Assembly (NCBI RefSeq): GCF_013386585.1
Contig: NZ_JACARO010000004.1
Location: 62,001-126,000, forward strand
From: Pseudomonas sp. P7548
Lineage (GTDB): Bacteria > Pseudomonadota > Gammaproteobacteria > Pseudomonadales > Pseudomonadaceae
Length of the DNA: 64,000 nt
Reading direction: 5' to 3'
The translations under genes and the position numbers were made by a program. Below the pieces are notes generated by a model. That model was not told the DNA's origin and made no database searches. It saw nothing but the letters and a program-made list of their open reading frames with translations. Positions 36,749-48,269 of the stretch are shown in pieces; the stretch's first letter is position 1; every line of letters begins with the position of its first letter.

Positions 36749-37423
36749 ATGCAATACAATCTCACCAGGATCGACCCGGATGCTCCTAACGAGCAGTACC
36801 CCATCGGCGAACGGGAAACCGTTTCCGACCCGTTAGAAGACCAAGTCCACAAAAACATCTACATGGGCAAGCTCGAAGACGTGCTGAGTGGCGCGGTCAA
36901 CTGGGGGCGTAAAAACTCCCTGTGGCCGTACAACTTCGGTCTGTCGTGCTGCTACGTGGAAATGACCACCGCCTTCACGGCGCCCCACGACATCGCGCGC
37001 TTTGGCGCCGAAGTTATCCGGGCCTCGCCGCGCCAGGCGGATTTCATGGTTATCGCCGGAACCTGCTTCATCAAGATGGCGCCGATCATTCAGCGTCTCT
37101 ACGAGCAAATGCTCGAGCCGAAGTGGGTTATCTCCATGGGTTCGTGCGCCAACTCCGGTGGCATGTACGACATCTACTCCGTCGTTCAAGGGGTGGACAA
37201 GTTCCTGCCCGTGGACGTCTACGTGCCTGGCTGCCCGCCTCGCCCTGAAGCGTTCCTGCAAGGCTTGATGCTGCTGCAGGAATCGATTGGCAAGGAGCGT
37301 CGCCCGCTTTCCTGGGTCGTTGGTGATCAAGGCGTGTATCGCGCCGAGATGCCTTCGCAAAAGGAAGAGCGCCGCGAACAGCGAATCGCAGTCACCAACC
37401 TGCGCAGCCCTGACGAAGTCTGA
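36749..37423 (+). CDS. nuoB: NADH-quinone oxidoreductase subunit B
   Basis: A 224-residue subunit with the cysteine pair CCYVEM and the later cysteines in [19 protein letters not shown] and PGCPPRPEA that hold iron-sulfur cluster N2, the last before quinone. The start [13 protein letters not shown] is the usual pseudomonad N-terminus. It is in the peripheral arm, contacting NuoCD. Confidence 0.97.
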   Translation: MQYNLTRIDPDAPNEQYPIGERETVSDPLEDQVHKNIYMGKLEDVLSGAVNWGRKNSLWPYNFGLSCCYVEMTTAFTAPHDIARFGAEVIRASPRQADFMVIAGTCFIKMAPIIQRLYEQMLEPKWVISMGSCANSGGMYDIYSVVQGVDKFLPVDVYVPGCPPRPEAFLQGLMLLQESIGKERRPLSWVVGDQGVYRAEMPSQKEERREQRIAVTNLRSPDEV

Positions 37424-37495
37424 TCCAGCCCGCTTCTTTTATAGAACGAACACCTGGCTTCATTCTTTACGTTGACCGAAAGCGATAAAAAAACC

Positions 37496-39280
37496 ATGAC
37501 TACAGGCAGTGCTCTGTACATCCCGCCTTATAAGGCAGACGACCAGGATGTGGTCGTCGAACTCAATAACCGTTTTGGCCCTGACGCCTTCACCGCCCAG
37601 GCCACGCGCACCGGCATGCCGGTGCTGTGGGTGGCGCGCGCCAAGCTCGTCGAAGTCCTGACCTTCCTGCGCAACCTGCCCAAGCCGTACGTCATGCTCT
37701 ATGACCTGCATGGCGTGGACGAGCGTCTGCGCACCAAGCGTCAAGGGCTGCCAAGCGGCGCCGACTTCACCGTGTTCTACCACCTGATGTCGCTGGAACG
37801 TAACAGCGACGTGATGATCAAGGTCGCCCTGTCTGAGAGCGACTTGAGCATCCCGACCGTGACCGGTATCTGGCCGAACGCCAGCTGGTACGAGCGTGAA
37901 GTGTGGGACATGTTCGGCATCGACTTCCCGGGCCACCCGCACCTGTCGCGCATCATGATGCCGCCGACCTGGGAAGGTCACCCGCTGCGCAAGGACTTCC
38001 CTGCCCGCGCCACCGAATTCGATCCGTTCAGCCTCAACCTCGCCAAGCAGCAGCTTGAAGAGGAAGCGGCGCGTTTCCGTCCGGAAGACTGGGGCATGAA
38101 ACGCTCCAGCACCAACGAGGACTACATGTTCCTCAACCTGGGCCCGAACCACCCTTCGGCTCACGGTGCCTTCCGTATCATCCTGCAACTGGATGGCGAA
38201 GAAATCGTCGACTGCGTACCGGACATCGGCTACCACCACCGTGGTGCCGAGAAGATGGCCGAGCGTCAGTCATGGCACAGCTTCATCCCGTACACCGACC
38301 GTATCGACTACCTCGGCGGCGTGATGAACAACCTGCCGTACGTGCTCTCGGTCGAGAAGCTGGCCGGCATCAAGGTGCCAGACCGCGTCGACACCATCCG
38401 CATCATGATGGCCGAGTTCTTCCGGATCACCAGCCACCTGCTGTTCCTGGGTACCTATATCCAGGACGTCGGCGCCATGACCCCGGTGTTCTTCACCTTC
38501 ACCGACCGTCAGCGCGCCTACAAGGTCATCGAAGCCATCACCGGTTTCCGCCTGCACCCGGCCTGGTACCGCATCGGCGGCGTCGCCCACGACCTGCCAA
38601 ATGGCTGGGAGCGCCTGGTCAAGGAGTTCGTCGAGTGGATGCCCAAGCGTCTGGACGAATACCAGAAGGCCGCGCTGGATAACAGCATCCTTAAAGGTCG
38701 CACCATCGGCGTCGCCCAGTACAACACCAAAGAGGCCCTGGAATGGGGCGTCACCGGTGCTGGCCTGCGTTCCACCGGCTGCGATTTCGACCTGCGTAAA
38801 GCGCGCCCGTACTCCGGCTACGAGAACTTCGAATTCGAAGTCCCGCTGGCGGCCAATGGCGATGCCTACGACCGTTGCATCGTGCGCGTCGAAGAAATGC
38901 GCCAGAGCCTGAAGATCATCGAGCAGTGCATGCGCAACATGCCGGCCGGTCCGTACAAGGCGGATCACCCGCTGACCACGCCGCCGCCGAAAGAACGCAC
39001 GCTGCAGCACATCGAAACCCTGATCACGCACTTCCTGCAGGTTTCGTGGGGCCCGGTCATGCCGGCCAACGAATCCTTCCAGATGATCGAAGCGACCAAG
39101 GGTATCAACAGTTATTACCTGACGAGCGATGGCGGCACCATGAGCTACCGCACCCGGATCCGTACCCCAAGCTTCGCCCACTTGCAGCAGATCCCTTCGG
39201 TGATCAAAGGCGAGATGGTCGCGGACTTGATTGCGTACCTGGGTAGTATCGATTTCGTTATGGCCGACGTGGACCGCTAA
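37496..39280 (+). CDS. nuoC: NADH-quinone oxidoreductase fused subunits C and D
   Basis: A 594-residue fusion of the 30-kDa subunit (about 1-190) and the 49-kDa quinone-site subunit (about 200-594; [17 protein letters not shown] marks its beginning). The fused form is normal in gammaproteobacteria. It forms the quinone-binding pocket with NuoB. I chose ATG 37496 ([18 protein letters not shown]) by agreement with the known N-terminus; a TTG 24 bases upstream is also open. No strong ribosome site precedes either. Confidence 0.96.
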   Translation: MTTGSALYIPPYKADDQDVVVELNNRFGPDAFTAQATRTGMPVLWVARAKLVEVLTFLRNLPKPYVMLYDLHGVDERLRTKRQGLPSGADFTVFYHLMSLERNSDVMIKVALSESDLSIPTVTGIWPNASWYEREVWDMFGIDFPGHPHLSRIMMPPTWEGHPLRKDFPARATEFDPFSLNLAKQQLEEEAARFRPEDWGMKRSSTNEDYMFLNLGPNHPSAHGAFRIILQLDGEEIVDCVPDIGYHHRGAEKMAERQSWHSFIPYTDRIDYLGGVMNNLPYVLSVEKLAGIKVPDRVDTIRIMMAEFFRITSHLLFLGTYIQDVGAMTPVFFTFTDRQRAYKVIEAITGFRLHPAWYRIGGVAHDLPNGWERLVKEFVEWMPKRLDEYQKAALDNSILKGRTIGVAQYNTKEALEWGVTGAGLRSTGCDFDLRKARPYSGYENFEFEVPLAANGDAYDRCIVRVEEMRQSLKIIEQCMRNMPAGPYKADHPLTTPPPKERTLQHIETLITHFLQVSWGPVMPANESFQMIEATKGINSYYLTSDGGTMSYRTRIRTPSFAHLQQIPSVIKGEMVADLIAYLGSIDFVMADVDR

Positions 39281-39282
39281 GC

Positions 39283-39780
39283 ATGAACAGCACGCTTATC
39301 CAGACAGACCGTTTCACCCTGAGTGAAACCGAGCGCTCGGCCATCGAGCACGAGCTGCATCACTACGAAGACCCGCGCGCGGCGTCGATCGAAGCCTTGA
39401 AGATCGTCCAGAAGGAACGTGGCTGGGTGCCGGACGGCGCCCTCTATGCCATCGGCGAAATCCTCGGCATCCCTGCCAGCGACGTTGAAGGCGTGGCCAC
39501 GTTCTACAGCCAGATCTTCCGTCAGCCCGTGGGCCGCCACATCATTCGCGTGTGCGACAGCATGGTCTGCTACATCGGGGGTCACGAGTCCGTGGTCAGC
39601 GAGATCCAGAACAAGCTGGGCATTGGCCTGGGCCAAACCACCCCGGACGGCCGCTTCACGCTGCTGCCGGTGTGCTGCCTGGGCAACTGCGACAAGGCGC
39701 CGGCGTTGATGATCGACGACGACACATTCGGTGACGTGCAGCCTGCTGGCGTGACCCAATTGCTCGAGGGCTACCCATGA
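39283..39780 (+). CDS. nuoE: NADH-quinone oxidoreductase subunit E
   Basis: A 165-residue thioredoxin-like subunit with the [2Fe-2S] ligands in CDSMVC and CCLGNC (cluster N1a). It forms the NADH-dehydrogenase module with NuoF and NuoG. It starts two bases after nuoCD and overlaps nuoF by four bases (ATGA). Confidence 0.96.
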   Translation: MNSTLIQTDRFTLSETERSAIEHELHHYEDPRAASIEALKIVQKERGWVPDGALYAIGEILGIPASDVEGVATFYSQIFRQPVGRHIIRVCDSMVCYIGGHESVVSEIQNKLGIGLGQTTPDGRFTLLPVCCLGNCDKAPALMIDDDTFGDVQPAGVTQLLEGYP

Positions 39781-41132
39781 CCCTTACATCTTTCGGCCCG
39801 GCCAACCTGATCAAGCGTTCGCCTGAGACCCACCCGCTGACCTGGCGCCTGCGTGACGATGCCGAGCCGGTATGGTTCGACGAGTACCAGGCCAAAAACG
39901 GCTACGCCGCGGCGCGCAAAGCCTTCGCCGACATGGCCCAGGACGACATCGTCCAGACCGTGAAAGACGCAGGTCTCAAAGGCCGCGGCGGCGCAGGCTT
40001 CCCCACGGGTGTTAAGTGGGGCCTGATGCCAAAGGACGAATCCATCAACATCCGCTACCTGCTGTGCAACGCGGATGAAATGGAACCCAACACCTGGAAA
40101 GACCGCATGCTGATGGAGCAACTGCCCCATCTGCTGATCGAAGGCATGCTGATCAGCGCCCGTGCGCTGAAAACCTACCGTGGCTACATCTTCCTGCGTG
40201 GCGAATACACCACCGCCGCCAAGCACCTCAACCGTGCCGTGGAAGAAGCCAAGGCCGCTGGCCTTTTGGGCAAGAACATCCTCGGTTCCGGTTTTGACTT
40301 CGAACTGTTCGTGCACACCGGTGCCGGGCGTTACATCTGCGGTGAAGAAACCGCACTGATCAACTCCCTCGAAGGCCGTCGCGCCAACCCGCGCTCCAAG
40401 CCGCCCTTCCCTGCCGCCGTGGGCGTGTGGGGCAAGCCGACCTGCGTGAACAACGTCGAGACCCTGTGCAACGTGCCGGCGATCATCGCCGACGGCGTGG
40501 ACTGGTACAAATCGTTGGCCCGCGAAGGCAGCGAAGACATGGGCACCAAGCTCATGGGCTTCTCCGGCAAGGTCAAGAACCCTGGCCTGTGGGAACTGCC
40601 GTTCGGCGTGACCGCACGCGAGCTGTTCGAGGACTACGCCGGCGGCATGCGCGACGGCTACACCTTGAAAGCCTGGCAGCCAGGCGGCGCCGGCACCGGT
40701 TTCCTGCTCCCTGAGCACCTCGACGCACAGATGTACGCCGGCGGCATCGGCAAGGTCGGCACCCGGATGGGGACAGGCCTGGCGATGGCGGTGGACAACA
40801 CCGTGAACATGGTCTCGTTGCTGCGCAACATGGAGCAGTTCTTCGCCCGTGAATCGTGCGGTTTCTGCACCCCATGCCGCGACGGTTTGCCGTGGAGCGT
40901 GAAGCTGCTGATGGCCCTGGAAAAAGGCGAAGGTCGCGAGGGTGACATCGAGACCCTGCTGGGTCTGGTCGGTTTCCTCGGCCCGGGCAAGACCTTCTGT
41001 GCTCACGCACCGGGCGCCGTGGAGCCATTGGGCAGCGCCATCAAATACTTCCGCTCGGAGTTCGAAGCCGGCATCGCGCCTACCAGCGCCGCCGTCCCGC
41101 CTCTGGCAAGGCCGATCGTAGTCGGCGCGTAA
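39777..41132 (+). CDS. nuoF: NADH-quinone oxidoreductase subunit F
   Basis: A 451-residue flavoprotein with the NADH/FMN-binding glycine-rich stretch [16 protein letters not shown] and the [4Fe-4S] N3 ligands in [12 protein letters not shown] with a later cysteine in [10 protein letters not shown]. It oxidises NADH and passes electrons to the cluster chain. It is followed by the only large gap in the operon. Confidence 0.97.
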   Translation: MTLTSFGPANLIKRSPETHPLTWRLRDDAEPVWFDEYQAKNGYAAARKAFADMAQDDIVQTVKDAGLKGRGGAGFPTGVKWGLMPKDESINIRYLLCNADEMEPNTWKDRMLMEQLPHLLIEGMLISARALKTYRGYIFLRGEYTTAAKHLNRAVEEAKAAGLLGKNILGSGFDFELFVHTGAGRYICGEETALINSLEGRRANPRSKPPFPAAVGVWGKPTCVNNVETLCNVPAIIADGVDWYKSLAREGSEDMGTKLMGFSGKVKNPGLWELPFGVTARELFEDYAGGMRDGYTLKAWQPGGAGTGFLLPEHLDAQMYAGGIGKVGTRMGTGLAMAVDNTVNMVSLLRNMEQFFARESCGFCTPCRDGLPWSVKLLMALEKGEGREGDIETLLGLVGFLGPGKTFCAHAPGAVEPLGSAIKYFRSEFEAGIAPTSAAVPPLARPIVVGA

Positions 41133-41145
41133 CGCTTAAACAGGC

Positions 41146-41163
41146 GAAGGGCGCGTGCCCTTC
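41146..41163 (+). promoter_or_regulatory. Hairpin in the nuoF-nuoG gap
   Basis: GAAGGGC, loop GCGT, GCCCTTC; a perfect seven-base stem with no T run. It lies 13 bases after the nuoF stop in a 135-base gap. It may protect or process the message rather than end it. Confidence 0.55.
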
Positions 41164-41267
41164 AACTGCTCATGTGCTGACGCCTTAACGGCTGTGTAGA
41201 TGCACATGAATAACAAGATTCCATTAGCCACGCCCGCTGACAACGGGCCAACGAAGAACTTTGAACC

Positions 41268-43982
41268 ATGGCCACTATCCACGTAGACGGCAAAGCGCTC
41301 GAAGTCGATGGGGCGGACAACCTGTTACAGGCGTGTCTGTCACTCGGCCTCGATATCCCGTATTTCTGCTGGCACCCCGCACTCGGTAGCGTCGGTGCCT
41401 GTCGCCAGTGCGCGGTCAAGCAATACACCGACGAGAACGACACCCGTGGTCGTATCGTCATGTCGTGCATGACCCCCGCCACCGACAACACCTGGATCTC
41501 CATCGACGATGAAGAATCCAAGGCGTTCCGCGCCAGTGTCGTCGAATGGCTGATGACCAACCACCCCCACGACTGCCCGGTCTGTGAGGAAGGCGGTCAC
41601 TGCCACCTGCAAGACATGACCGTAATGACCGGCCACAACGAGCGCCGTTATCGCTTCACCAAGCGTACCCACCAGAACCAGGACCTCGGCCCGTTCATTT
41701 CCCACGAAATGAACCGCTGCATCGCCTGCTACCGTTGCGTGCGCTTCTATAAGGACTACGCCGGCGGTACCGACCTGGGCGTGTTCGGTGCCCACGACAA
41801 CGTGTACTTTGGTCGCGTTGAAGACGGCGTGCTCGAAAGCGAGTTCTCCGGCAACCTCACCGAGGTCTGCCCGACCGGTGTGTTCACCGACAAGACTCAC
41901 TCCGAGCGCTACAACCGTAAGTGGGACATGCAGTTCTCGCCGAGCATCTGCCATGGCTGCTCCAGCGGTTGCAACATCTCCCCGGGCGAGCGCTACGGCG
42001 AACTGCGTCGTATCGAAAACCGCTTCAACGGTTCGGTCAACCAGTACTTCCTGTGCGACCGTGGCCGTTTCGGCTACGGCTACGTCAACCGCAAGGACCG
42101 TCCGCGCCAGCCACTGCTGGCCAACGGCGGCAAGCTGAGCCTGGACGACGCGCTGGATAAAGCCGCCGACCTGCTGCGCGGCCGCAACATCGTCGGTATC
42201 GGTTCGCCCCGCGCCAGCCTCGAAAGCAACTACGCGTTGCGCGAACTGGTGGGTGCCGAGCACTTCTACTCCGGTATCGAAGCCGGTGAGCTGGAGCGCA
42301 TCCGCCTGGTCCTGCAAGTGCTGAACGACAGCCCGCTGCCGGTTCCGAACATGCGCGACATCGAAGACCACGACGCCATCTTCGTGCTCGGTGAAGACCT
42401 GACCCAAACCGCTGCCCGCATCGCCCTGTCGCTGCGCCAGTCGGTCAAAGGCAAGGCTGAAGACATGGCCGACGCGATGCGCGTACAGCCGTGGCTCGAC
42501 GCCGCGGTGAAAAACATCGGCCAGCACGCGCTGAACCCGCTGTTTATCGCAAGCATCGCTGAAACCAAGCTCGACGACATCGCCGAAGAATGCGTCCACG
42601 CAGCCCCAGACGACCTGGCCCGCCTCGGTTTCGCCGTGGCCCACGCCCTGGACGCCAGCGCGCCGGCCGTCGAAGGCCTGGACACTGAAGCCGTTGAGCT
42701 GGCCCAACGCATCGCCGACGCCCTGCTGGCCGCCAAGCGTCCCTTGATCATTGCCGGTACCTCGCTGGGTTCCAAGGCACTGATCGAAGCCGCTGCCAAC
42801 ATCGCCAAGGCCTTGAAACTGCGCGACAAGAACGGTTCAATCAGCCTGGTCGTGCCGGAAGCCAACAGCCTTGGCCTGGCCATGCTCGGTGGCGAGTCCC
42901 TGGACGCCGCGCTGCAAGCCGTAACGGATGGCAAGGCCGACGCCATCGTCGTGCTGGAAAACGACCTGTACACCCGCACCGATGCCGCCAAGGTTGACGC
43001 TGCACTCAGCGCCGCCAAGGTGCTGATCGTTGCCGACCACCAGAAGACCGCCACCAGCGACCGTGCCGACCTGGTCCTGCCAGCCGCCACCTTCGCCGAA
43101 GGCGACGGTACCCTGGTCAGCCAGGAAGGCCGCGCCCAGCGCTTCTTCCAGGTGTTCGATCCGAAGTACATGGACGCCAGCATCCTGGTTCACGAAGGCT
43201 GGCGCTGGCTGCATGCCCTGCGCGCCACCCTGCTGAACCAGCCGATCGACTGGACCCAGCTCGACCACGTGACCGCCGCCGCCGCTGCCAGCGCGCCGCA
43301 GCTGGCGCGTATCGTCGACGCCGCACCGTCCGCCGCGTTCCGCATCAAGGGCATGAAACTGGCCCGTGAACCGCTGCGTTACTCCGGTCGTACCGCCATG
43401 CGCGCCAACATCAGCGTGCACGAACCGCGTACCCCACAAGACCAGGACACCGCGTTTGCCTTCTCCATGGAAGGTTACTCGGGATCGGTCGAGCCGCGTC
43501 AGCAGGTGCCATTCGCCTGGTCGCCGGGCTGGAACTCGCCACAGGCCTGGAACAAGTTCCAGGACGAAGTCGGTGGTCACATCCGCGCTGGCGACCCGGG
43601 CACCCGCCTGATCGAAAGCACCGGTGACTCGCTGAACTGGTTCGCCGCCGTACCGCGTCCGTTCAACCCGGCCCAGGGCACCTGGCAGGTTGTACCGTTC
43701 TTCCACCTGTTCGGCAGCGAAGAGAACTCTTCCAAGGCCGCGCCGGTGCAAGAGCGCATCCCGACCGCCTACGTTTCCCTGGCCAAGTCCGAAGCCGACC
43801 GCCTGGGCGTCAACGACGGTGCACTGCTCAGCCTGAACGTGGCCGGCCAGACCCTGCGTCTGCCGCTGCGCATCAACGAAGCGTTGGGCGCTGGCCTGGT
43901 AGCACTGCCGAAAGGTTTCGCCGGCATCCCAGCGGCCATCTTTGGCAAAACCGTTGACGGTCTGCAGGAGGCAGCGCAATGA
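41268..43982 (+). CDS. nuoG: NADH-quinone oxidoreductase subunit G
   Basis: A 904-residue iron-sulfur subunit. N-terminal ferredoxin-like [2Fe-2S] ligands ([18 protein letters not shown]), the HxxxC-type N5 cluster region [14 protein letters not shown], the N4 region CIACYRC, and an additional N7 cluster site (CHGCSSGC) are all visible. The rest is a molybdopterin-oxidoreductase fold without its cofactor. Length agrees with E. coli NuoG (about 900). The stop overlaps nuoH by four bases. Confidence 0.97.
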   Translation: MATIHVDGKALEVDGADNLLQACLSLGLDIPYFCWHPALGSVGACRQCAVKQYTDENDTRGRIVMSCMTPATDNTWISIDDEESKAFRASVVEWLMTNHPHDCPVCEEGGHCHLQDMTVMTGHNERRYRFTKRTHQNQDLGPFISHEMNRCIACYRCVRFYKDYAGGTDLGVFGAHDNVYFGRVEDGVLESEFSGNLTEVCPTGVFTDKTHSERYNRKWDMQFSPSICHGCSSGCNISPGERYGELRRIENRFNGSVNQYFLCDRGRFGYGYVNRKDRPRQPLLANGGKLSLDDALDKAADLLRGRNIVGIGSPRASLESNYALRELVGAEHFYSGIEAGELERIRLVLQVLNDSPLPVPNMRDIEDHDAIFVLGEDLTQTAARIALSLRQSVKGKAEDMADAMRVQPWLDAAVKNIGQHALNPLFIASIAETKLDDIAEECVHAAPDDLARLGFAVAHALDASAPAVEGLDTEAVELAQRIADALLAAKRPLIIAGTSLGSKALIEAAANIAKALKLRDKNGSISLVVPEANSLGLAMLGGESLDAALQAVTDGKADAIVVLENDLYTRTDAAKVDAALSAAKVLIVADHQKTATSDRADLVLPAATFAEGDGTLVSQEGRAQRFFQVFDPKYMDASILVHEGWRWLHALRATLLNQPIDWTQLDHVTAAAAASAPQLARIVDAAPSAAFRIKGMKLAREPLRYSGRTAMRANISVHEPRTPQDQDTAFAFSMEGYSGSVEPRQQVPFAWSPGWNSPQAWNKFQDEVGGHIRAGDPGTRLIESTGDSLNWFAAVPRPFNPAQGTWQVVPFFHLFGSEENSSKAAPVQERIPTAYVSLAKSEADRLGVNDGALLSLNVAGQTLRLPLRINEALGAGLVALPKGFAGIPAAIFGKTVDGLQEAAQ

Positions 43983-44986
43983 CCTGGTTCACCCCTGAAG
44001 TGATCGACGTGATCATTGCGGTCCTCAAGGCTGTCGTGATCCTGTTGGCCGTGGTCGTCGCGGGCGCCCTGCTCAGCTTCGTCGAACGTCGCCTGCTGGG
44101 CTGGTGGCAGGACCGTTACGGTCCGAACCGCGTTGGCCCGTTCGGCATGTTCCAGATCGCTGCGGACATGCTCAAAATGTTCTTCAAGGAAGACTGGACT
44201 CCGCCGTTTGCCGACAAGGTGATCTTCACCCTGGCACCGGTCGTGGCCATGAGCGCCTTGCTGATCGCCTTCGCGATCATCCCGATCACCCCGACCTGGG
44301 GCGTGGCGGACCTGAACATCGGCTTGCTGTTCTTCTTCGCCATGGCCGGTCTGTCGGTCTACGCGGTGCTGTTCGCCGGTTGGTCGAGTAATAACAAGTT
44401 CGCCCTGCTGGGCAGCTTGCGCGCCTCGGCCCAGACCGTGTCCTACGAAGTGTTCATGGGCCTCGCGCTGATGGGCATCGTGGTGCAGGTCGGCTCGTTC
44501 AACATGCGCGACATCGTCGAGTACCAGGCGCAGAACCTGTGGTTCATCATTCCGCAGTTCTTCGGCTTCTGTACCTTCTTCATCGCTGGCGTCGCCGTGA
44601 CTCACCGTCACCCGTTCGACCAGCCGGAAGCGGAACAGGAACTGGCCGACGGTTACCACATTGAATACGCCGGCATGAAATGGGGCATGTTCTTCGTTGG
44701 CGAATACATCGGCATCATCTTGATCTCGGCCCTGCTGGTCACGCTGTTCTTCGGCGGCTGGCACGGTCCGTTCGGCATCCTGCCGCAGTTGGCCTTCTTC
44801 TGGTTCTTCCTGAAGACCGCGTTCTTCATCATGTTGTTTATCCTGCTGCGCGCTTCCATTCCGCGTCCACGATACGACCAGGTGATGGATTTCAGCTGGC
44901 GCTTCTGCCTGCCGCTGACCCTGATCAATTTGCTGGTGACTGCTGCCGTTGTGTTGTTGAACACGCCAGCGGGCGCGGTTCAGTGA
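43979..44986 (+). CDS. nuoH: NADH-quinone oxidoreductase subunit H
   Basis: A 335-residue membrane subunit with eight or so helices and the loop [21 protein letters not shown] at the quinone entrance, plus FMNLALMG-like [12 protein letters not shown]. It joins the peripheral and membrane arms and shapes the quinone tunnel. Confidence 0.97.
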   Translation: MTWFTPEVIDVIIAVLKAVVILLAVVVAGALLSFVERRLLGWWQDRYGPNRVGPFGMFQIAADMLKMFFKEDWTPPFADKVIFTLAPVVAMSALLIAFAIIPITPTWGVADLNIGLLFFFAMAGLSVYAVLFAGWSSNNKFALLGSLRASAQTVSYEVFMGLALMGIVVQVGSFNMRDIVEYQAQNLWFIIPQFFGFCTFFIAGVAVTHRHPFDQPEAEQELADGYHIEYAGMKWGMFFVGEYIGIILISALLVTLFFGGWHGPFGILPQLAFFWFFLKTAFFIMLFILLRASIPRPRYDQVMDFSWRFCLPLTLINLLVTAAVVLLNTPAGAVQ

Positions 44987-44997
44987 GGATTTGACCC

Positions 44998-45546
44998 ATG
45001 TTCAAATATATTGGCGACATCGTTAAGGGTACCGGTACCCAGTTGCGAAGCCTGGTGATGGTTTTCGGCCACGGCTTCCGCAAGCGCGACACCCTGCAAT
45101 ACCCGGAAGAAGCGGTGTACCTGCCGCCGCGCTATCGCGGCCGCATCGTGCTCACCCGCGACCCCGATGGCGAAGAGCGTTGCGTAGCCTGCAACCTGTG
45201 CGCCGTGGCGTGCCCGGTGGGTTGCATCTCCCTGCAGAAAGCTGAAACCGAAGACGGTCGCTGGTACCCGGACTTCTTCCGCATCAACTTCTCGCGCTGC
45301 ATTTTCTGCGGCCTCTGCGAGGAAGCTTGCCCGACCACCGCAATCCAGCTCACGCCGGATTTCGAGATGGCCGAGTTCAAACGTCAGGACCTGGTGTACG
45401 AGAAAGAAGATCTGCTGATCTCTGGTCCCGGTAAAAACCCTGATTACAACTTCTATCGTGTTGCAGGTATGGCCGTTGCCGGTAAGCCAAAAGGCGCCGC
45501 ACAAAACGAAGCCGAGCCGATCAACGTGAAGAGCTTGCTGCCTTAA
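44998..45546 (+). CDS. nuoI: NADH-quinone oxidoreductase subunit I
   Basis: A 182-residue ferredoxin-type subunit with two [4Fe-4S] motifs, [15 protein letters not shown] and [15 protein letters not shown] (clusters N6a and N6b). It passes electrons to N2 in NuoB. It begins 11 bases after nuoH and lies nine bases before nuoJ. Confidence 0.97.
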   Translation: MFKYIGDIVKGTGTQLRSLVMVFGHGFRKRDTLQYPEEAVYLPPRYRGRIVLTRDPDGEERCVACNLCAVACPVGCISLQKAETEDGRWYPDFFRINFSRCIFCGLCEEACPTTAIQLTPDFEMAEFKRQDLVYEKEDLLISGPGKNPDYNFYRVAGMAVAGKPKGAAQNEAEPINVKSLLP

Positions 45547-45555
45547 GGAAGAAAG

Positions 45556-46059
45556 ATGGAATTCGCTTTCTATTTCGCGTCCGGTATTGCAGTGGTGTCC
45601 ACGCTTCGCGTGATCACCAACACCAACCCCGTGCACGCCCTGCTCTACCTAATCATTTCGTTGATCGCCGTGGCCATGACCTTCTTCAGCCTCGGCGCAC
45701 CGTTCGCCGGTGTGCTGGAAGTGATCGCCTACGCCGGCGCCATCATGGTGCTGTTCGTGTTTGTGGTGATGATGCTCAACCTGGGGCCGGCTTCGGTCGC
45801 CCAAGAACGCGTCTGGCTCAAGCCCGGCATCTGGCTCGGCCCGGTCGTCCTGGCAGCCCTGCTGCTGGGTGAACTGCTGTATGTACTGTTCGCTCACCAG
45901 AGCGGCCAGGCCATCGGCCACACCACCGTAGACGCGAAGGCCGTGGGCATCAGCCTGTTCGGCCCGTACCTGCTGGTGGTCGAACTGGCGTCGATGCTGC
46001 TGCTCGCTGCAGCCGTCACCGCCTTCCACTTGGGCCGCAACGAAGCCAAGGAGCAATGA
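45556..46059 (+). CDS. nuoJ: NADH-quinone oxidoreductase subunit J
   Basis: A 167-residue membrane subunit with five helices; the segment [20 protein letters not shown] is the family signature with a pi-bulge helix. It is part of the membrane arm near NuoK. AAGGA lies before the ATG. Confidence 0.96.
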   Translation: MEFAFYFASGIAVVSTLRVITNTNPVHALLYLIISLIAVAMTFFSLGAPFAGVLEVIAYAGAIMVLFVFVVMMLNLGPASVAQERVWLKPGIWLGPVVLAALLLGELLYVLFAHQSGQAIGHTTVDAKAVGISLFGPYLLVVELASMLLLAAAVTAFHLGRNEAKEQ

Positions 46060-46061
46060 CG

Positions 46062-46370
46062 ATGCCTGCTATCCCTTTGGAGCATGGTCTGGCGGTCGCC
46101 GGCATCCTGTTCTGCCTTGGCCTGGTCGGCCTGATGGTTCGCCGTAACATTCTGTTCGTGTTGATGAGCCTGGAAATCATGATGAACGCCGCCGCACTGG
46201 CCTTCATCGTTGCGGGTGCACGTTGGGGCCAGCCGGATGGACAAGTCATGTTCATCCTGGTGATCAGCCTGGCAGCCGCCGAGGCCAGTATCGGCCTGGC
46301 GATCCTGCTGCAACTGTATCGTCGCTTCCACACGCTTGATATCGACGCTGCCAGTGAGATGCGCGGATGA
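46062..46370 (+). CDS. nuoK: NADH-quinone oxidoreductase subunit K
   Basis: A 102-residue subunit with three helices and the two conserved membrane glutamates in SLEIMMNAA and AAAEASIG, homologous to MrpC antiporter subunits. The ATG at 46062 has AGGAG eight bases upstream; an ATG six bases earlier overlaps the nuoJ stop. It overlaps nuoL by four bases. Confidence 0.96.
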   Translation: MPAIPLEHGLAVAGILFCLGLVGLMVRRNILFVLMSLEIMMNAAALAFIVAGARWGQPDGQVMFILVISLAAAEASIGLAILLQLYRRFHTLDIDAASEMRG

Positions 46371-48220
46371 ACATGATCTTTCTGACTTTCGTATTCCCCC
46401 TGATCGGTTTCCTGCTGCTGTCGTTCTCTCGCGGGCGCTGGTCGGAAAACCTCTCGGCCCTGGTGGGCGTGGGTTCCATTGGCCTGTCGGCCATCGTGGC
46501 CGCCTACGTCATCTGGCAATTCAACGTGGCGCCGCCGGAAGGCGGCCACTACACCCTCGTGCTGTGGCAGTGGATGTCGGTGGAGGGCTTCAAGCCCAAC
46601 TTCGCCCTCTACATCGACGGCCTGTCGATCACCATGCTCGGCGTGGTGGTGGGTGTGGGCTTCCTGATCCACCTGTTCGCGTCCTGGTACATGCGCGGTG
46701 AAGCGGGCTACTCGCGCTTCTTCTCGTACACCAACCTGTTTATCGCCAGCATGCTGTTCCTGGTGCTGGGCGATAACCTGTTGTTCCTGTACTTCGGTTG
46801 GGAAGGCGTGGGCCTGTGCTCGTACCTGTTGATCGGTTTCTACTACAGCAACCGCAACAACGGTAACGCCGCCCTCAAAGCCTTCATCGTGACCCGTATC
46901 GGTGACGTGTTCATGGCCATCGGCCTGTTCATCCTGTTCCAACAGGTGGGCACGCTGAACATCCAGGAACTGCTGGTGCTGGCACCGCAGAAATTCCAGG
47001 TTGGCGACTTCTGGATCACCCTGGCCACCCTGATGCTGCTGGGCGGCGCTGTCGGTAAATCCGCGCAACTGCCACTGCAAACCTGGCTGGCGGATGCGAT
47101 GGCCGGTCCTACCCCTGTTTCCGCACTGATCCACGCGGCAACGATGGTAACGGCGGGTGTCTACCTGATCGCACGTACCCACGGCCTGTTCACCCTGGCG
47201 CCGGAAATCCTGCACCTGGTAGGCCTGGTGGGCGGCGTGACCCTGGTACTGGCCGGCTTCGCCGCGCTGGTGCAGACCGACATCAAGCGTATCCTCGCCT
47301 ACTCGACCATGAGCCAGATCGGCTACATGTTCCTGGCCCTGGGCGTTGGCGCCTGGGACGCGGCGATCTTCCACCTGATGACCCACGCCTTCTTCAAGGC
47401 CCTGCTGTTCCTCGCTTCCGGTGCGGTGATCGTTGCCTGCCACCACGAGCAGAACATCTTCAAGATGGGCGGTCTGTGGAAGAAACTGCCACTGGCCTAC
47501 GCCAGCTTCATCGTCGGTGGTGCCGCCCTGGCCGCCCTGCCGCTGGTGACCGCCGGTTTCTACTCGAAAGACGAAATCCTCTGGGAAGCCTTTGCCAGCG
47601 GTAACCAGAACCTGCTGTACGCAGGCCTGGTGGGGGCATTCATGACCTCGCTATACACCTTCCGCCTGATCTTCATCACCTTCCACGGTGAAGCCAAGAC
47701 CGAAGCACACGCAGGCCACGGCATTTCGCACTGGCTGCCTTTGTCGGTACTGATCGTGCTGTCGACCTTCGTCGGCGCCCTGATCACCCCGCCACTGGCT
47801 GGCGTGCTGCCAGAAAGCGCCGGCCATGCCGGTGGCGCTGCCAAGCACAGCCTGGAAATCGCCTCGGGCGCCATCGCTATCGCGGGTATCCTGTTGGCCG
47901 CGCTGCTGTTCCTGGGCAAGCGTCGCTTCGTGACGGCGGTTGCCAACAGTGGCATTGGCCGCTTCCTGTCGGCCTGGTGGTTCGCTGCCTGGGGCTTCGA
48001 CTGGATCTACGACAAACTGTTCGTCAAGCCTTACCTGGCCATCAGCCATGTACTGCGCAAAGACCCGCTCGACCAGACCATCGGTTTGATCCCGCGCGCC
48101 GCCAAGGCCGGTCACACCGCCCTGAGCCGCAGCGAGACTGGCCAACTGCGCTGGTATGCAGCCTCCATGGCGGCCGGTGCCGTTCTGGTGATTGGCGCCA
48201 TCGTGGTGGTAGCGGTCTGA
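46367..48220 (+). CDS. nuoL: NADH-quinone oxidoreductase subunit L
   Basis: A 617-residue antiporter-like subunit, the distal end of the membrane arm. It has the conserved glutamate of [17 protein letters not shown] and the lysine-rich helix regions, and the long C-terminal lateral helix that runs back along NuoM and NuoN. Fourteen or more hydrophobic segments are apparent. Confidence 0.97.
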   Translation: MNMIFLTFVFPLIGFLLLSFSRGRWSENLSALVGVGSIGLSAIVAAYVIWQFNVAPPEGGHYTLVLWQWMSVEGFKPNFALYIDGLSITMLGVVVGVGFLIHLFASWYMRGEAGYSRFFSYTNLFIASMLFLVLGDNLLFLYFGWEGVGLCSYLLIGFYYSNRNNGNAALKAFIVTRIGDVFMAIGLFILFQQVGTLNIQELLVLAPQKFQVGDFWITLATLMLLGGAVGKSAQLPLQTWLADAMAGPTPVSALIHAATMVTAGVYLIARTHGLFTLAPEILHLVGLVGGVTLVLAGFAALVQTDIKRILAYSTMSQIGYMFLALGVGAWDAAIFHLMTHAFFKALLFLASGAVIVACHHEQNIFKMGGLWKKLPLAYASFIVGGAALAALPLVTAGFYSKDEILWEAFASGNQNLLYAGLVGAFMTSLYTFRLIFITFHGEAKTEAHAGHGISHWLPLSVLIVLSTFVGALITPPLAGVLPESAGHAGGAAKHSLEIASGAIAIAGILLAALLFLGKRRFVTAVANSGIGRFLSAWWFAAWGFDWIYDKLFVKPYLAISHVLRKDPLDQTIGLIPRAAKAGHTALSRSETGQLRWYAASMAAGAVLVIGAIVVVAV

Positions 48221-48269
48221 TTATGAACATTGCCAACTTTGCGAACTTGCGAAAGGAAACGAGCCTGTC

